A stretch of DNA of 64,000 bases from Gigaspora margarita (GCA_009809945.1 WTPW01000637.1:134650-198649), one strand, 5' to 3'; shown: positions 35,419-48,256, numbered from the stretch's first letter. Numbers and translations are program-made. Notes: a model not told the origin generated them from the sequence alone.

Positions 35419-37832
35419 GGTGTGAAATATTTCTAGATCTTATTTTACTAATTCAAAAACATATAGTAGAACATATAATTTAGATAGTTAAATATGATAG
35501 TATTATTAATTTTTTGAAAAACAATTATAGCAGAAATTTCTGATAATTATAGTATATAGATAACCTGAAGGGTCATTTGCATTATATGATCATCAGGAAT
35601 TTTTACTATAATTTTTAAGCTTATGAAAAAATATTCTAGTTTATATTGTTTATGTTTACAAATTTTTACAGAACAATCACCAAAATTTATAGTTGGATTT
35701 AGATCAGTATTTAGCTTTAGTGGTTTGTAGATTTTATAACAAAATTATTAGCTGGGCACTTTTTACTTAATAAATAGCTATAATTTTATTAGTAAAATTT
35801 TAGTGATTCTGTGCAAATTTGATTATTTTTGATTCTGCTAAAAGGAGTGCCAAAAATCAGTTGATTTTTTAGAGAGTAAGGAGAGTAAAAAATGTTGAAA
35901 TTATATATAAGAACCTGATCAAATTTATATAAAAAAAGAGGAAAAGGGAAGTAGGCCTCTAATAAAAAATAATCAGGTGATTAATGATATGGCCCTAACC
36001 AGAATTTTAATGTATTCTAATTAGAAGTTTTCAGTATAAATTTATCTTACTTTTATTATAATTTTTTATATGATTATTTGTAACTAGAAATCTTTTTATA
36101 GAAGATTTCCAATTATAGAACAATTTTATAAAAAATTATAATAATAAACAAGGCAGAGTATTAAAAAATATTATATTATAGATAATAGCTAATGCATACT
36201 ATATTTGTTATTACAAAAGCAATTATCATTAAAATATAGAAAATTGAAGCATTTTTTCAAATAGAATTATGAAAAACATTTTCATATTATTTCACAAGAA
36301 ACAATATTCTATGATACTTGTATTTATCATTGTTTTTTATATATATTTAGATAGTGTGATAAACTTTATACTCATACTTGTAATGACTATTATACTTTTT
36401 TTTTTAATTTTTTGATTACTGGTCAAAATCAAAAATATTACTTTAATTTTATTTAAAAATAATTTATAAAAATAGAAGACCAATATAATGTTGGCTAATA
36501 ATAGATTAATAGAAGATTAAAAAAAACTGATAGGCTACAAATTTAAAAAAATTTGTTGCATATTGGTTATAAGTTAATAAAAAATATTTATATATTTGTA
36601 TAAAGATTAGTAAAATTATAAAAAGATATTAGGCAGTATTTAGATTGATATTTTTGTGATAAATTTATGATTAAATAAATTATAAGAAGATATTGTATTG
36701 GCTATTTTACAAAATTTTTTCATTATTTATACAATATAGTACTGATTATTGGTTATATTTTTTAATAATTAATTAGTTTTTAATATATCTTTTTTATTCT
36801 TTAGAACAATATTTAGCTGATATTTAAATAATATTTGGTCAATATTCTGATAATATTTGGCTGATATTCTAATAATATTTGGCTGATATTTATTAATTTT
36901 TAATATAATTAGTTATATATTTAAAAAATTCATAAAAATTGGATTTTAAAATTTATAGTATACTTTACTAATATTATATATTATTTTTTTATTATTAATA
37001 ATATTGTACAATTAATGCTTGAATTTGGATATCTAGTTACTTATTTTATTAGTACTTGTACTAAAAAAAGCTAAATCTAAATAATTATTAGTTTTATTTT
37101 GCATATAATCAAATAAACCCTACAGATAACCAGATAACCTTACAATTAACTATTTAACTCTACAAATAACTATTGAACATTATAGATATTATAGATATTT
37201 GAATAAACTGAATAACTAGCATATTACAAAATCATATATATACTATTTGTTGAATATGCATCTTTTGAGTACTCTAGCCATAGCAAAAAAAGTTCTAGTT
37301 ATGTGATAATTAATAAAAATCTTTAAGTGTATTTAAATTAGAGTTAGTATTATATTAGAGTTTGGTATTAATATTGTATATAGTAAAATCGATTAAGGAA
37401 TATTTTTTGTTAGTACACAAAAGGTTTTTTTTATAAAGTTTTTCAAAAAACAAGCAATTTCTTTAACTTTTCTTTAGAATAAATATTTGTTTTGACTTTT
37501 TTGATTGTATAATATTTACTAAATTAGAAATCATTATTGGCTAATATTACTACTAGTGAATAGCATTGTAAATAGCCAATTACTACAATTATATTTACTA
37601 TATATATTTTTACATACCATTTTTTAAACCTTAATTGTAATAATTATGTAGTTATATAGTTTTATTTACTACATATAGTAATATGTAGTAATATAATATT
37701 AGTTATTTATATGTAGTAATTATATCGTAATGTAGTATTATTACTGCATGTAGTAATATGTAGTAATATATTTATATGTAGTAATTATATAGTAATATAG
37801 CACTATTACTACATATATTAATATATAGTAAT
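35419..37832. other. AT-rich repeat compartment
   Basis: Contains an inverted copy of MITE family D (about 35830-35998). Otherwise only low-complexity sequence, with a GATAATATTTGGCTGATATT repeat around 36815-36890 and short ATGTAGTAAT repeats at 37670-37830. No gene was seen. Confidence 0.45.
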
Positions 37833-38820
37833 GAGGGTGTGGTGATTTAGGGAAGTTGGTAAGTTGTCACTCCCCAAGTAGCAGATCTAGGGTTCAAATC
37901 CCACTGGCGACACTTTGAAAAATAGACCTGTGTTCCGGTAACTGCTTCTCGTCGATTGGTTGGGTACATTACCTGTAGGTCTTGGTACACCATCTCGAAT
38001 GGGAGCCTTTGGGCGCACAAATCCAAGGAACTGGAGAAATGGAAACTTGTTTGGCAAGCCCCAAATAAGGAAGTAGCAAAGCTCTTCGACAGTGCTACCA
38101 AAGCTAGAATATTGGAAACCGGAGCCAGAGAATCAGACGATAAGACCCTTGAGGAGGGGGTCCACCAACCTGGCCGCCAGAGTCCTCCAGAGGAAAAGGA
38201 CCTATGTTTCAGAAGTAGGTACTAAGGGAAGAAGGCCATATCGACCCTTCTGGGCTATCTGGTTTGGAAGTTTGTGAATTAGGTGTAAGAAATAGTAGGA
38301 TGGTGAGGTGAGTACTGGGATTGGAGCAAACCTTGCAAGGGCAGAAGTAGGCAATAGTAGGGGTTTAGGTTAGCTCTGACTCCAAGTATATAGGTAAAGC
38401 TATAGCGTAAGTTACCAAAGTGTAAGTGAATACCTGGTGGGACAGATACCGCTCTACCAAGTTTCTCCTGAGGATAATAGGACCAGGGTTACCTGGCTAG
38501 GTCCTAAGGACAATGGATGAGCATCTGGAACTGTCTGACTGACCGAGTACCGGGACTGTTCCGGTGATACAAAATGGGTTGGCAGAAGGGACATGGATCA
38601 GAGGGTTTAAATAGGCAATTCTCGTAGTTGGTTGAGCTAATGTGGAACCTTAGGGTGGACCACTTAAATTAGACACCAAAAGTGTACGTGTGGCTAGTTG
38701 GATCCTCGTCAATGTAACAAATGCCGGTTGATCTCCATGTAGGTCAACCGATGGCTCTAGTATCTTGAATAAAATATCTTGAGCCCCAAGGTGGGCACTT
38801 TGAAACCAAAAAAAAAAAAA
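37833..38820 (+). mobile_element. tRNA-derived SINE, family S2, best-preserved copy
   Basis: A 988-bp element much richer in GC than its surroundings. The tRNA-like head has box A-like TTTAGGGAAGTTGG and box B GGGTTCAAATCCC near 37890-37902. The conserved body block (GTGTGGCTAGTTGGATCC) is at about 38690. It ends in GGGCACTTTGAAACC plus an A-run. The flanks are AATATATAGTAAT (ending 37832) and AATATGTAGTAAT (from about 38822). The 89-codon frame at 37956 is non-coding SINE sequence. Confidence 0.8.
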
Positions 38821-38835
38821 TAATATGTAGTAATA

Positions 38836-39441
38836 TAATATTAGTTATTTATATATGTAATTATGTAGTAATATAGTATTATTACTATATATTAGATATA
38901 ATAATATATAATAATATAATATTATTTACTACATTAACTTCAACTTTTATTTTTTTACAATTTACACCTTCAATCACAACTCACACCTTTAAACACAACT
39001 TGCAGTCATTAACAACAATAAGGTTTATTTATATTAACTTGCAAAAAGAACTTAGTTTAACTTATTTTTTTATTCCTATATTTATACTTATATATATGTG
39101 ACTTTTACTATTATATACCAATGCATACTGATAATTATAAATATACAAATAATTCTTTGTATGCATAAAACTCTACTAAGCTAACTGATATATCTTATTA
39201 TCCAGCTATATGATTTTGGTTTTAATAAACTCTGCATGCATAAATTTTACTAACCTAACTGATATATCTTTATAATCATTTATTTAATATCATATGATTT
39301 CAGGTTCAAAGGTTCGATTACCTTTACTACTAATGTATTTAGCAGCTGTGATCATTAAATAATATCAATTGTATATTAAATAAAGTATCGTTTATATATA
39401 AAAATAATTACTACATATAATATATATTACTACATATAATA
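38836..39441. other. AT-rich sequence, no gene seen
   Basis: Includes a GGTTCGATTACC box B-like string near 39313, but no tRNA cloverleaf could be folded around it. A GCATGCATAAATTTTACTA phrase is duplicated at about 39165 and 39235. Confidence 0.4.
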
Positions 39442-39453
39442 ATATTTACTACA

Positions 39454-40100
39454 AGTCCTCCGGGTCGATAGCATAGCAGTTATGCTCCGAGGATGCAAAT
39501 CAGAAGGTTGCCAGTTCAATTTTTAATGGCGGCGAAATCGTAATTCTATGTTTGTGGGTCCTACCATATCAGAAAAAATGGCGTAGATCAGAGAGTTTTG
39601 AATAGGCAACATCCATAGCAGGTTGCAGGTATTGTAGCTAGTGTGAAATCTTCAGGCGGACCACTCAAATTAGGCACCAAAAGTGCATGTGTGGCTAGCC
39701 GTACCCTTGTCTATGCACATCAATTGATGGTCCTCAGTGGAGTGGTGCTGCGAGTAGTTAGAATCAAAACCTCTGGGGTTGTCCTTGGGTTAGAACCACG
39801 ATTTGAATAACTGAAGTCACGTGACGTATTGAGAGGCTGAAGTCTAAAAGAACACTTCAAGAACATGTAGTGACATTTCTGAACTGCAATTTGTACCAAG
39901 AAATAGCCAATGGTTCAATGTCCGGAGGGATTTGTTGAGGGAAAAAAGGTTCAGTAAGACAACCCTACTTGGGCGCTCAATGAAATAGCCAGATTGACAC
40001 CTACCCAAAGACTTTAAAGGATTATTTATATACTTGTATTCAAATTTAAGAATTTAATAAAGGTAGCGCAAAGGTTGTTAATATCAAAAAAAATATATAT
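39454..40100 (+). mobile_element. tRNA-derived SINE, family S1, full length
   Basis: The head GTCCTCCGGGTCGATAGCAT, box B-like CCAGTTCAATTTT and body block GCACCAAAAGTGCATGTGTG match the family. It is 647 bp, close to the 654-bp copy at 559. A 12-bp duplication, atatttactaca, lies at 39442-39453 and 40101-40112. Confidence 0.85.
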
Positions 40101-40630
40101 ATATTTACTACATGTAATAATAATTACTACATAATATAGTAAATATTATTATAATTACTACTTTTGTAGTAAATAATTGCTACATATTACATATCACAAT
40201 TTGAATTACGACACTATTCACTAATTACTGCATATTGTTATATGACTAGAAATTTTTTGCCATGACTAGAGTACTTTGCAGATTTAAAATATAGTTATTG
40301 CATATTTTTTTTTCATTCATTTATTGGTACATATTTAAAAAATAACTAAATCAAACCACTTTTATATTTAATAAAAATATAAAAATGTCACAATTTAATT
40401 ATTTATTTTATTATTAAAATGTTAGAATATAGCATTATTAGATCTTTATAAATTTTATTGGATGATATTGCCATTAATTAGGTTTTACTTTTTTTTAAAA
40501 TTGTCTTAGCTATTAGAGGTATGCCATTTTATCATGTGATTTTTACCATGAATACATGGTCAGAGATAGTGATCATGTTTATATATTATATTAACCAATC
40601 CAAATTAGATAAAGTAATCACACTATACAT

Positions 40631-40928
40631 AGGACCCGGACATCTCTCATATAGATCATAACTGGATCTTGGCCAATTTTGACCTACTTTGCTAAAAATG
40701 ACAAAATCTATTTACTTTAATAACTTCTAATCCAGTAATCAGAATTGAATAAACTTTTTTTTGTTAGATACGCCTCATTGAGAGCTTTATTTTAAAAAAA
40801 AAAGTTCATTCAAATTGGACTACTAGATGCCAAGATAATTGCCAAAAACTGTTTTTTGCTTCTCAAATTTTAGATGTTATTGCTAAAAAATTTTAAGTAT
40901 GATCTCTATACTAGATGTCCAGGGTCCT
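40631..40928. mobile_element. hAT-type MITE family A, copy 2
   Basis: Ends AGGACCCGGACATC and GATGTCCAGGGTCCT; 8-bp flanks CTATACAT / CCATATAT (6 of 8). It sits inside the family B palindrome. Confidence 0.8.
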
Positions 40929-40976
40929 CCATATATAGATAAGGGTGGCTACTAAATAAAAAATATCACATGATAA

Positions 40977-41952
40977 GGGGGCATCCATAAATTACATTAT
41001 GCTTGAGGGGGGTCCCCCAAAATATAACAATTTTTCAATATGTAGGGGGGGTTCCCCCCAATATAACGCAATTTTTTTATAAAAATTTGTCTAAAACTTG
41101 ATCCAGTAGTCAAAATTGGATGATTTTGGTACCATTCGAACTAGGGCTATTAATGAAGCATAATACTCTGGAGTAAGCTAGGAGTATAAACCACTCCATG
41201 CCAGTGTGGTTTAGACATTACACCACTTCAGATTAATATAAAAAGAAAACAGAGTGGTTTATAATCTAGAGTTACTGCTAATACTGCTCTGGATTAAAAA
41301 TATAAATAATTTATTGCTAATTGTTGTACATCGAAAATAAAAATTATCATGTTAATTAACATTGTAGCATTCAATAGAGTTTGTTCTAGATATTGAAATA
41401 TATATTGCAATTTAGAAAATAGTTTTTAATATATTATAAAATTTAGTCTGAAGTGACAATTTGGAGCAAATTATGGAGTATAATCTGGAGTTGTGATCTC
41501 CAGTGTGATGTGATTTTGATGTTTACTCTGGCAGAGTATGCTCCACACCACTCTGGATCACTCTATTAACAGCCCTAATTCAAACTGTCTCGAGGAGAGG
41601 AATCGAATAGTACTAATTTCATTTGATTTGGACCACTGTATCACATTTTATTAACAAAATACTATTGGTTACTATGTTTTCTTATAAAATTACTATAAAA
41701 TCAATAGTATTTCGTTAATAAAACGTGATCCAGTGGTCCAAATGAAATTATTTTGGTACCATTGGATTCGTCACATAGAGACGAATCGAATGGTACCAAA
41801 ATCATCCAGATTGGATCACTAGATCATTATATATTCAAGTTTTTGTAAATTTTATATATAAACATACAGATTTTTACAATTTTTTTTATATAGTAGAGGG
41901 GGGGTCAAGAGCTACTATATAGGGGTACATAATGTTATTTATGGATGCCCCC
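40977..41952. mobile_element. PIF/Harbinger-like element, non-autonomous
   Basis: Inverted ends GGGGGCATCCATAAATTACA and complement, ending GGATGCCCCC. The 3-bp flank TAA lies on both sides (974-976 and 953-955 of the respective kilobases). A 3-bp TAA/TTA duplication with GGG ends fits PIF/Harbinger. It has no transposase frame, and the interior holds further palindromes (GATTCGTCACATAGAGACGA). Confidence 0.75.
41142..41577. mobile_element. hAT-type MITE, 436 bp, TAGGGCTATTAAT ends
   Basis: Ends TAGGGCTATTAATGAAG and TCTATTAACAGCCCTA; 8-bp flanks ATTCGAAC / ATTCAAAC. It is inserted in the Harbinger-like element. The interior carries repeated CTCTGGA / TCCAGAG words. Confidence 0.85.
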
Positions 41953-42069
41953 TAAATAGCATAGCACTTAGTTATTTATAGTGTTTTGTTTTTTTGAATT
42001 CTTATTAGATAGAATCACATACTATATTATTGGATTTTTGTTTTTTTTTTAAATTTATATTGGACAAGT

Positions 42070-42363
42070 AGGACTCCGGACATCTCTCATATAGGTCATA
42101 ACTGGATTTTGGCCTTTTTGGCCCAATTTGTTAAAAATAACAAAACTACCTTTTTTTAAATAACTTTTGATCTAGTAATCAGAATTGAATAAACTTTTTT
42201 TGTAAGATGTGTCTCACTAAAGGCTTCATTTTAAAAAAAGTTTATTCAAATTGGACCACTAGATGCTAAGATAATTGCCAAAAACTTTTTTTTTTGCTTT
42301 TTAAGTTTCAGGGATTTTTGCTAAAAAATGAGTATGATCTCTGTACTAGATGTGCGGAGTCCT
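42070..42363. mobile_element. hAT-type MITE family A, copy 3
   Basis: A 294-bp copy with ends AGGACTCCGGACATC and GATGTGCGGAGTCCT; 8-bp flanks GGACAAGT / GAACAAGT. Confidence 0.85.
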
Positions 42364-42371
42364 GAACAAGT

Positions 42372-42856
42372 CATATATCATTATATCTTTTCTTTTAGAT
42401 CTATTATTAAATTTTTATCATTAATATTCACTTTCTTTAAATTCTTTATTAGGCAGATTTGTATTTTTATTAAATTTTTTTTTGAACAGATTGCATGTTA
42501 TTAAATTTTCACTTTCTTTTTTTTTTTTTTTTCTTTTTTTTTTTTAATCTTTGGCAGTTCTACCTATACATGGTGACGAAATTATTTTGGGTATTGGGAC
42601 CCAAAATTAAAAAATTTTCCTGAAATTGTTTTTGACCTATTTTATTTAAAACCCAAATTTTTTTGATTCTTTTTTTGAATAAATGAAATTATAAGGAACA
42701 TAAATATATAAATTTTATTTGCTCTTCCTTATAAAAAATTTTAATTTATTTTACAAAACCCGAAATAAGCATTTTTCAAAAATCAATTTTGGTGGCATCT
42801 ATGGTTCTACCGTAACATGTTTTATTAGAATTTAATTGCTTAATAGTTTACAGATA
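42372..42856. other. AT-rich sequence with T-runs
   Basis: Contains a ~30-nt pyrimidine run at about 42515-42546. No gene or complete element was recognised. Confidence 0.4.
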
Positions 42857-42864
42857 GTAACAAG

Positions 42865-43161
42865 AGGACCTCGGACATATAGTACAGAGGTCATACGTTA
42901 TGCATTTCAGCAAAAACCCCCAAAATTTAAGAAGTAAAAAAACAGTTTTTGGCAATTATCTTGGCATCCAGTAGTCCAATTTGAATGAACTTTATTTAAA
43001 ATGAAGCTCTCAGTGAGGCGCATCTAACAAAAAAAAGTTCATTCAATTCTGATTACTGGATCGGAAGTTATTTAAGTAAATAGATTTTGACGTTTTCAGC
43101 AAATTAGATTAAAATTGGCCAAAATCCAGTTATGACCTATATGAAAGATGTCCGGGGTCCT
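42865..43161 (-). mobile_element. hAT-type MITE family A, copy 4 (inverted)
   Basis: A 297-bp copy, reversed relative to copies 1-3, with a perfect 8-bp duplication GTAACAAG at 42857-42864 and 43162-43169. This copy fixes the target-site length of the family. Confidence 0.95.
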
Positions 43162-43169
43162 GTAACAAG

Positions 43170-44287
43170 AATACAACTAGCTACATGCACACTTTTGATG
43201 TCTAATTTAAGTGATCCGCCCTAAGGTTTCATACTAGCTACCATACCTGCAACCCGACTACGAAAATTGACTATTTAAACCCTCTGATTATTCATCTGCA
43301 ACTCACCACCTTCTAATACTTAATATCTGATAATACCCGGCATAATATTTATTTCAACGAATTTCTAAATGCACCTGCCACACTATGCTAGTTATTCTAG
43401 CTGATATAGAGTTTTATCGATATGATACATCTCCTACAAAGTAATCGTCCAGTTTTCTTTTGGCGACGTGTGCTATGGTTTTACTCATACACTTGCGATT
43501 CAGCCCTTGTAAGGTTCGTTTTCTGACCCAGCACTCACCTTATCTGGTAGCATCGTCGAAGCCATCCATTTATCTTAGTGATTGTACTTGGCCAAAAAAA
43601 CGTTACTTAGTTAATTGGCAAGTAAACCTACAAGTTACTTAGATAATCAAAGGATATACCCGGTATAAAATCTTACTTGTTTTACCCAAGTAAGCTGTTA
43701 TGTGATTGGTTATATGAATTATTGTAGCCAATCAAATTTTACATTTGTTCTATTATATAATCAGTTTAGTAACATATAACAAGTATTTTAAGTTATGGTA
43801 TATAAAAGCCTTGTGTTTGATGACACCTATTAGTTACAATTCACTATTAAAATTTGATTACCCAGATATTATTTAGTTTTTCCTACTCAGGTATTATCTA
43901 GGTATATCTACCCAGGTATTACTTGGGCAAATCTATCCAGGTATTACTCGAGTAAATCTACTCGGGTAACTCTAGTTATCACTTAGTTAACCGGTTAACC
44001 GCAAGTAACTTGGGTAATACCTGACTTGAATATAATCTCTAATCTACCTCCTTACTTGGAACTTGCCAAGAGGTTTCTATTTTTTAGTTTTCTGGATTTG
44101 TAGTATAACAATAACACCATTGCGCCGAAGCTTCTATTCAAGATGGTGGAACCAAGATTATAGTTATTATTACCTACAGTTATCATAATACAGACCTATT
44201 TTCAAAACATCTCTAGTGGGATTTAAATTTTTGATTTGCCGCTTGGGAGTGACAACCTGGCTACTTCTCTAAGTCATCACACTCTTA
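43170..44287 (-). mobile_element. tRNA-derived SINE, family S2, reversed and interrupted
   Basis: Read on the minus strand, the tRNA-like head starts near 44287 and runs to about 44040. The body continues at about 43590 down to 43170, where the shared block (complement of AGCTACATGCACACTTTT) is clear. Between them an insertion of ~400 bp is filled with TACCCAGGTATTACTTGGG-type repeats. The 3' tail is missing or cut by the family A MITE. Confidence 0.7.
43640..44035. repeat. ACCCAGGTATTAC-rich palindromic insert
   Basis: Multiple copies in both orientations of TACCCAGGTATTACTTGGG-like words, splitting the reversed SINE. A related ACCCGGGTACAATCACTAAC patch is at 51773-51880. Borders are approximate. 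Confidence 0.5.
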
Positions 44288-44289
44288 AA

Positions 44290-45300
44290 TTTTTACTTTT
44301 TTTAAATTCTAATTATAACAAGTTATATATTATTTTGTTTTATTTTCTTTAAATAATTTTTATTGAATAAGGCTATATTATTAAATTTTTACTTTTTTTA
44401 AATCTTTTGAATAAGAATATACAAAATTATGTTTTGTTTTTAGTTTAAATTTATTTTTTTATTTTTCTTTTATAAAAAAAAAGTTTATAAATAAGATTTT
44501 ATTTATTAGATTTTGCTTAAATTTGATTTAATTGTTTGATATTTAATAATTTAAATTATAAATAGATTTTTTTTTGTTTATACTATTATCTAATATGTGT
44601 ATTTAATATTTCATGATAATAATATTAAAATTGGTTTTTATTGAAGTAAAAGTGATGCACAGATTGTTATATCAGACCCATACAATAATATAGTTATTAT
44701 ATAGGATTGTATAAATAACTAAATTTGTGCAAGCCAATCTATGTCACATGGTCTTTGGCCATATAGCCAGGTAAACCTATAAATGGTGGTAAAATTCATT
44801 TTAATTCTTTTAATTTCAATAATAATTTTAACAAAATTTTAATATTTTTAACATTTTTATAAACTAATTATAAAACAACTATTGTATTTGATTTAGTTTA
44901 GTTTTAATTAATTTTTATATAATTTAAATTAATTTTTGATATTAAAAAATTAATTTTACCAATTTTACTAATTTTAACTTCAAATAATTTCAACAATTTT
45001 TGCAAGAATTTTTTATTAAGAAAAGTAATTTTACTGCTATTTTTAGGTAAACCTATACAAATTTAGTTATTTTTTACAATAACTAGAATATATATACAGA
45101 TACCTATAAATATTTATAAAAATTCACAGATACTACGGATACTACAGATACTACAGGTACTATAGGTACCTACAGGTGCCCATGAATATCACAGATATTA
45201 CAGATACTACAGATACTACAGATACTACAGATACCACAAATATTATGAATACCTGTAGATACCTACAAATATTCATTAGGTTATTTGTTTAAAATTAATA
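44290..45300. other. AT-rich low-complexity sequence
   Basis: The main feature is a short tandem ACAGATACTACAGATACT tract at about 45126-45240 (9-bp unit). No gene was seen. Confidence 0.5.
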
Positions 45301-45307
45301 GATATGG

Positions 45308-45472
45308 TTAGGTGCATGCCATTTATCACATGAATTTTTACCATGAATACATAGTCAGAGGTGGTGATTACATCTATATATTATATTAATCAATCAGAAT
45401 TAGATAAAGTGATCACATTATACATGGATGGAGATAGCTACTAAGTAAAAAATATCACATAATAAATGGCAT
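45308..45472. mobile_element. compact palindromic MITE (family B)
   Basis: Arms GCATGCCATTTATCACATGA and TCACATAATAAATGGCATAC enclose CCATGAATACATAGTCAGAG and TTATACATGGATGGAG, the same order as the larger family B copies. About 165 bp, without insertions. Confidence 0.75.
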
Positions 45473-45481
45473 ACTTCTTAT

Positions 45482-47323
45482 TAGTGCTTCTAGATTCGGT
45501 TCGGGTTCAGTCCAGTTCGGGTTCAGTCTGGGATCAAACCGGACTCGGACTCTAAATTTTACTAATTTCGAACTTCGAACCAGACTCAGACTCAATTATG
45601 AGTTCAGTCTGGGTCCGGTTCGAAGTTCGCGAACTGGTCCGAGTTCGAATATAGTTATATGTATTTTTTGGTCCTGAACAAGTTTACTTAGTGCATGTTT
45701 TTAGAATTAATTAGTAAAATTTTATGAATTATAAGATTTTATAAAATTTTATTAATAAAATTTTATAAAATCTTATAATTCACAAAATTTTATTAATTAA
45801 TTCTAAAAAAAATGCACTAAGTAAACTTATTCAGCACCTAAAAATGCATCAAATCGGCAGAATTATTTTTATTTTACTTGAAATTTAGAGGATAGATGCA
45901 TAATTTTGGATTTTTGATCAAAAAAGTCAAATTTAAGCATCTATTCTCCAAATTTCAAGTAAAATAAAAAACAATCGGCCGATTTAATGTATTTTTAGGT
46001 GCTGAATAAGTTTATTTAGTGCATAAAGTTAGAATTAATTAATAAAATTTTGTGAATTATAAGATTTTATAAAATTTTATTAATAAAATTTTATAAAATC
46101 TTATAATTCACAAAATTTTATTAATTAATTCTAACTTTATGCACTAAGTAAAATTGTTCAGCACCTACAAATACATTAAATCGGCCGGATATTTTTATTT
46201 TACTTGAAATTTGGAGAATAGATGCTTAAATTTGACTTTTTTGATCAAAAATCCAAAATTATGCATCTATCCTCTAAATTTCAAGTAAAATAAAAATAAT
46301 TATGCCGATTTGATGCATTTTTAGGTGCTGAATAAGTTTACTTAGTGCATAAAGTTAGAATTAATTAGTGAAATTTTGTGAATAATAAGATTTTATAGAA
46401 TTTTATTAATAAAATTCTATAAAAACTTATAACTCACAAATTCTTATTAATTAATTCTAACTTTATGCACTAAGTAAACTTATTCAGCACCTAAAAATGC
46501 ATCAAATTGGCATAATTATTTTATTTTACTTGAAATTTAGAGATTAGATGCATAATTTTGGATTTTTGATCAAAAAGATCAAATTTAAGCATCTATTCTC
46601 CAAATTTCAAGTAAAATAAAAAATATTCGGCCGATTAAATGTATTTGTAGGTGCTGAACAATTTTATTTAGTACAAAAAGTTAGAATTAATTAATAAAAT
46701 TTTGTGAATTTTAAGATTTTATAAAATTTTATTAATAAAATTTTATAAAATCTTATAATTCATAAAATATTGCTAATTAATTCTAAAAAACAAGCACTAA
46801 GTAAACTTATCCAGCACCAAAAAATACATTAAATCAGCTGATTGTTTTTTATTTTACTTAAACTTTGGAGAATAGATGCTTAAATTTGACTTTTTTGATC
46901 AAAAATCCAAAATTATGCATCTATCTTCTAAATTTCAAGTAAAATAAAAATAACTCTGCCGATTTGATACATTTTTAGGTGCTGAATAAGTTTATTTAGT
47001 GCATAAAGTTAGAATTAAATAATAAAATTTTGTGTATTATAAGATTTTATAAAATTTTATTAATAAAATTTTATAAAATCTTAAAATTCATAAAATTTTA
47101 CTAATTAATTCTAAAAAATATGCACTAAGTAAACTTGTTCAGCACCAAAAAATACATATAACTACATTCGAACTCGGACCGGTTCGCGAACTTCGAACCA
47201 AACCCAGACCGAACTTGGACTTGACCAAAAAGTCTGAATATAAAAGTCCGAGTCCGGTTCGAAAATCGAACCAGACTCAGACTTGACTAAAGTCCGGTTC
47301 GAGTCCGGTTCATAGGAGCACTA
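45482..47323. mobile_element. 1.84-kb foldback element with an internal inverted-tandem array
   Basis: Ends TAGTGCTTCTA and TAGGAGCACTA; 8-bp flanks CTTCTTAT / CTCCTTAT, so hAT-like. Each end carries ~180 bp of GGTTCGGGTTCAGTC / CCGAACTCGGACC-type words. The core (about 45670-47150) is an alternating array, period ~330 bp, of about four to five inverted units bearing GTGCATAAAGTTAGAATTAA, TTTGATCAAAAATCCAAAAT and ATTTCAAGTAAAATAAAAA. No transposase frame was seen. Confidence 0.8.
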
Positions 47324-47331
47324 CTCCTTAT

Positions 47332-47886
47332 TACCTGTAGAGCATTTATGATATCTGAATTAGGGGTCTTAGCTAGGTCGGGTTCAGGGACATGTAAAAA
47401 TTATGAAAAGATTAAAAAACAATAAAACACAATTTTTATCAAATATCACATTATAAAACAATTTTTGCTCTTATTTATGCATTGTACAAAAATTTGCAAA
47501 TTTGATTGGTTAGCTATTTTAATTTACCAATCATTTATTTGTATAATTGTACGTTCGAAAAACATTGTAATAGTGATTTATTCTATTCTATTAATGTCTT
47601 TAAAATTCATAGACCAATATATCTATGAATTAATCAATGTAGGGTATTCTAAGTAAAAATGTTCTACATTCTCAAAAAACCTTTCCAAACCTTAATTCTA
47701 ACCCTAACATAAAAAATCTTGTGTTAAAAATTATATATATAAAATGTAGAAAAATTTATAAACATAATAAAAACATATTATAGGTGCCAAATTATTATAG
47801 ATATGTTTTTATAAATATGATAAAAATAAATACTATTGTAATTGAAATTAGACAAATTTTATATCGCAATAAAAAATATTTTTTGC
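47332..47886. other. AT-rich intergenic, repeat-derived
   Basis: About 47640-47760 (TTCTAAGTAAAAATGTTCTACATT) is a diverged copy of 56120-56190. The 63-codon frame at 47465 is not considered a gene. Confidence 0.4.
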
Positions 47887-47888
47887 TA

Positions 47889-48256
47889 TAGTGTAGGACA
47901 CTTTAAACCAGCAACTTTTTTTCAAAGTGGCCAAATTTAAGACAAAATACTAAATTTTAATTGGCTAATAATTTAAAATTTTATTATATTTCTATTTTTT
48001 ATTATGTTTTTTTAATTTTTTTTATTATGTTTTTTTTAATATAAGTAGGCAAATTTTAATTTTATTAGTAACTTAAAAAAGCAATAGCACTTTCAAAATT
48101 TATTAAATTAAAAAATAAATTCTGTAGTTTTGTTCTGCTCATTTTTCTATATATTTTTACAAAAAAATTTTTTTTATTTATCTACATTTTTTATTTTTAT
48201 AAATAAATTTAAAAAAATATTAGTTTTTACTTGCTAGTTTAAAATGTCCTGCACTG
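47889..48256. mobile_element. mariner-type MITE (CAGTG ends), clean copy
   Basis: A 368-bp element with ends TAGTGTAGGACACTTTAAAC and GTTTAAAATGTCCTGCACTG, flanked by TA at 47887-47888 and 48257-48258. It is the intact relative of the nested element at 7833-8838. Confidence 0.85.

Larger units (their letters stand above)
40510..41970. mobile_element. palindromic MITE (family B) hosting three insertions
   Basis: The left arm begins near 40514 (ATGCCATTTTATCATGTGAT). The right arm resumes at 40929-40976 and 41953-41970 (ATAAATAGCATAGCAC, diverged from ATAAATGGCATGCCCC). It is interrupted by a family A hAT MITE and by a Harbinger-like element that itself contains another hAT MITE. Confidence 0.65.

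Noticed and set aside
37847..38277. Three overlapping open frames on both strands
   Set aside because: They translate the tRNA head and body of a SINE; box B reads as GFEPR-like text in such spurious proteins.
39290..39330. Possible tRNA gene (GGTTCGATTACC box B-like string)
   Set aside because: No box A, acceptor stem or cloverleaf could be formed upstream.
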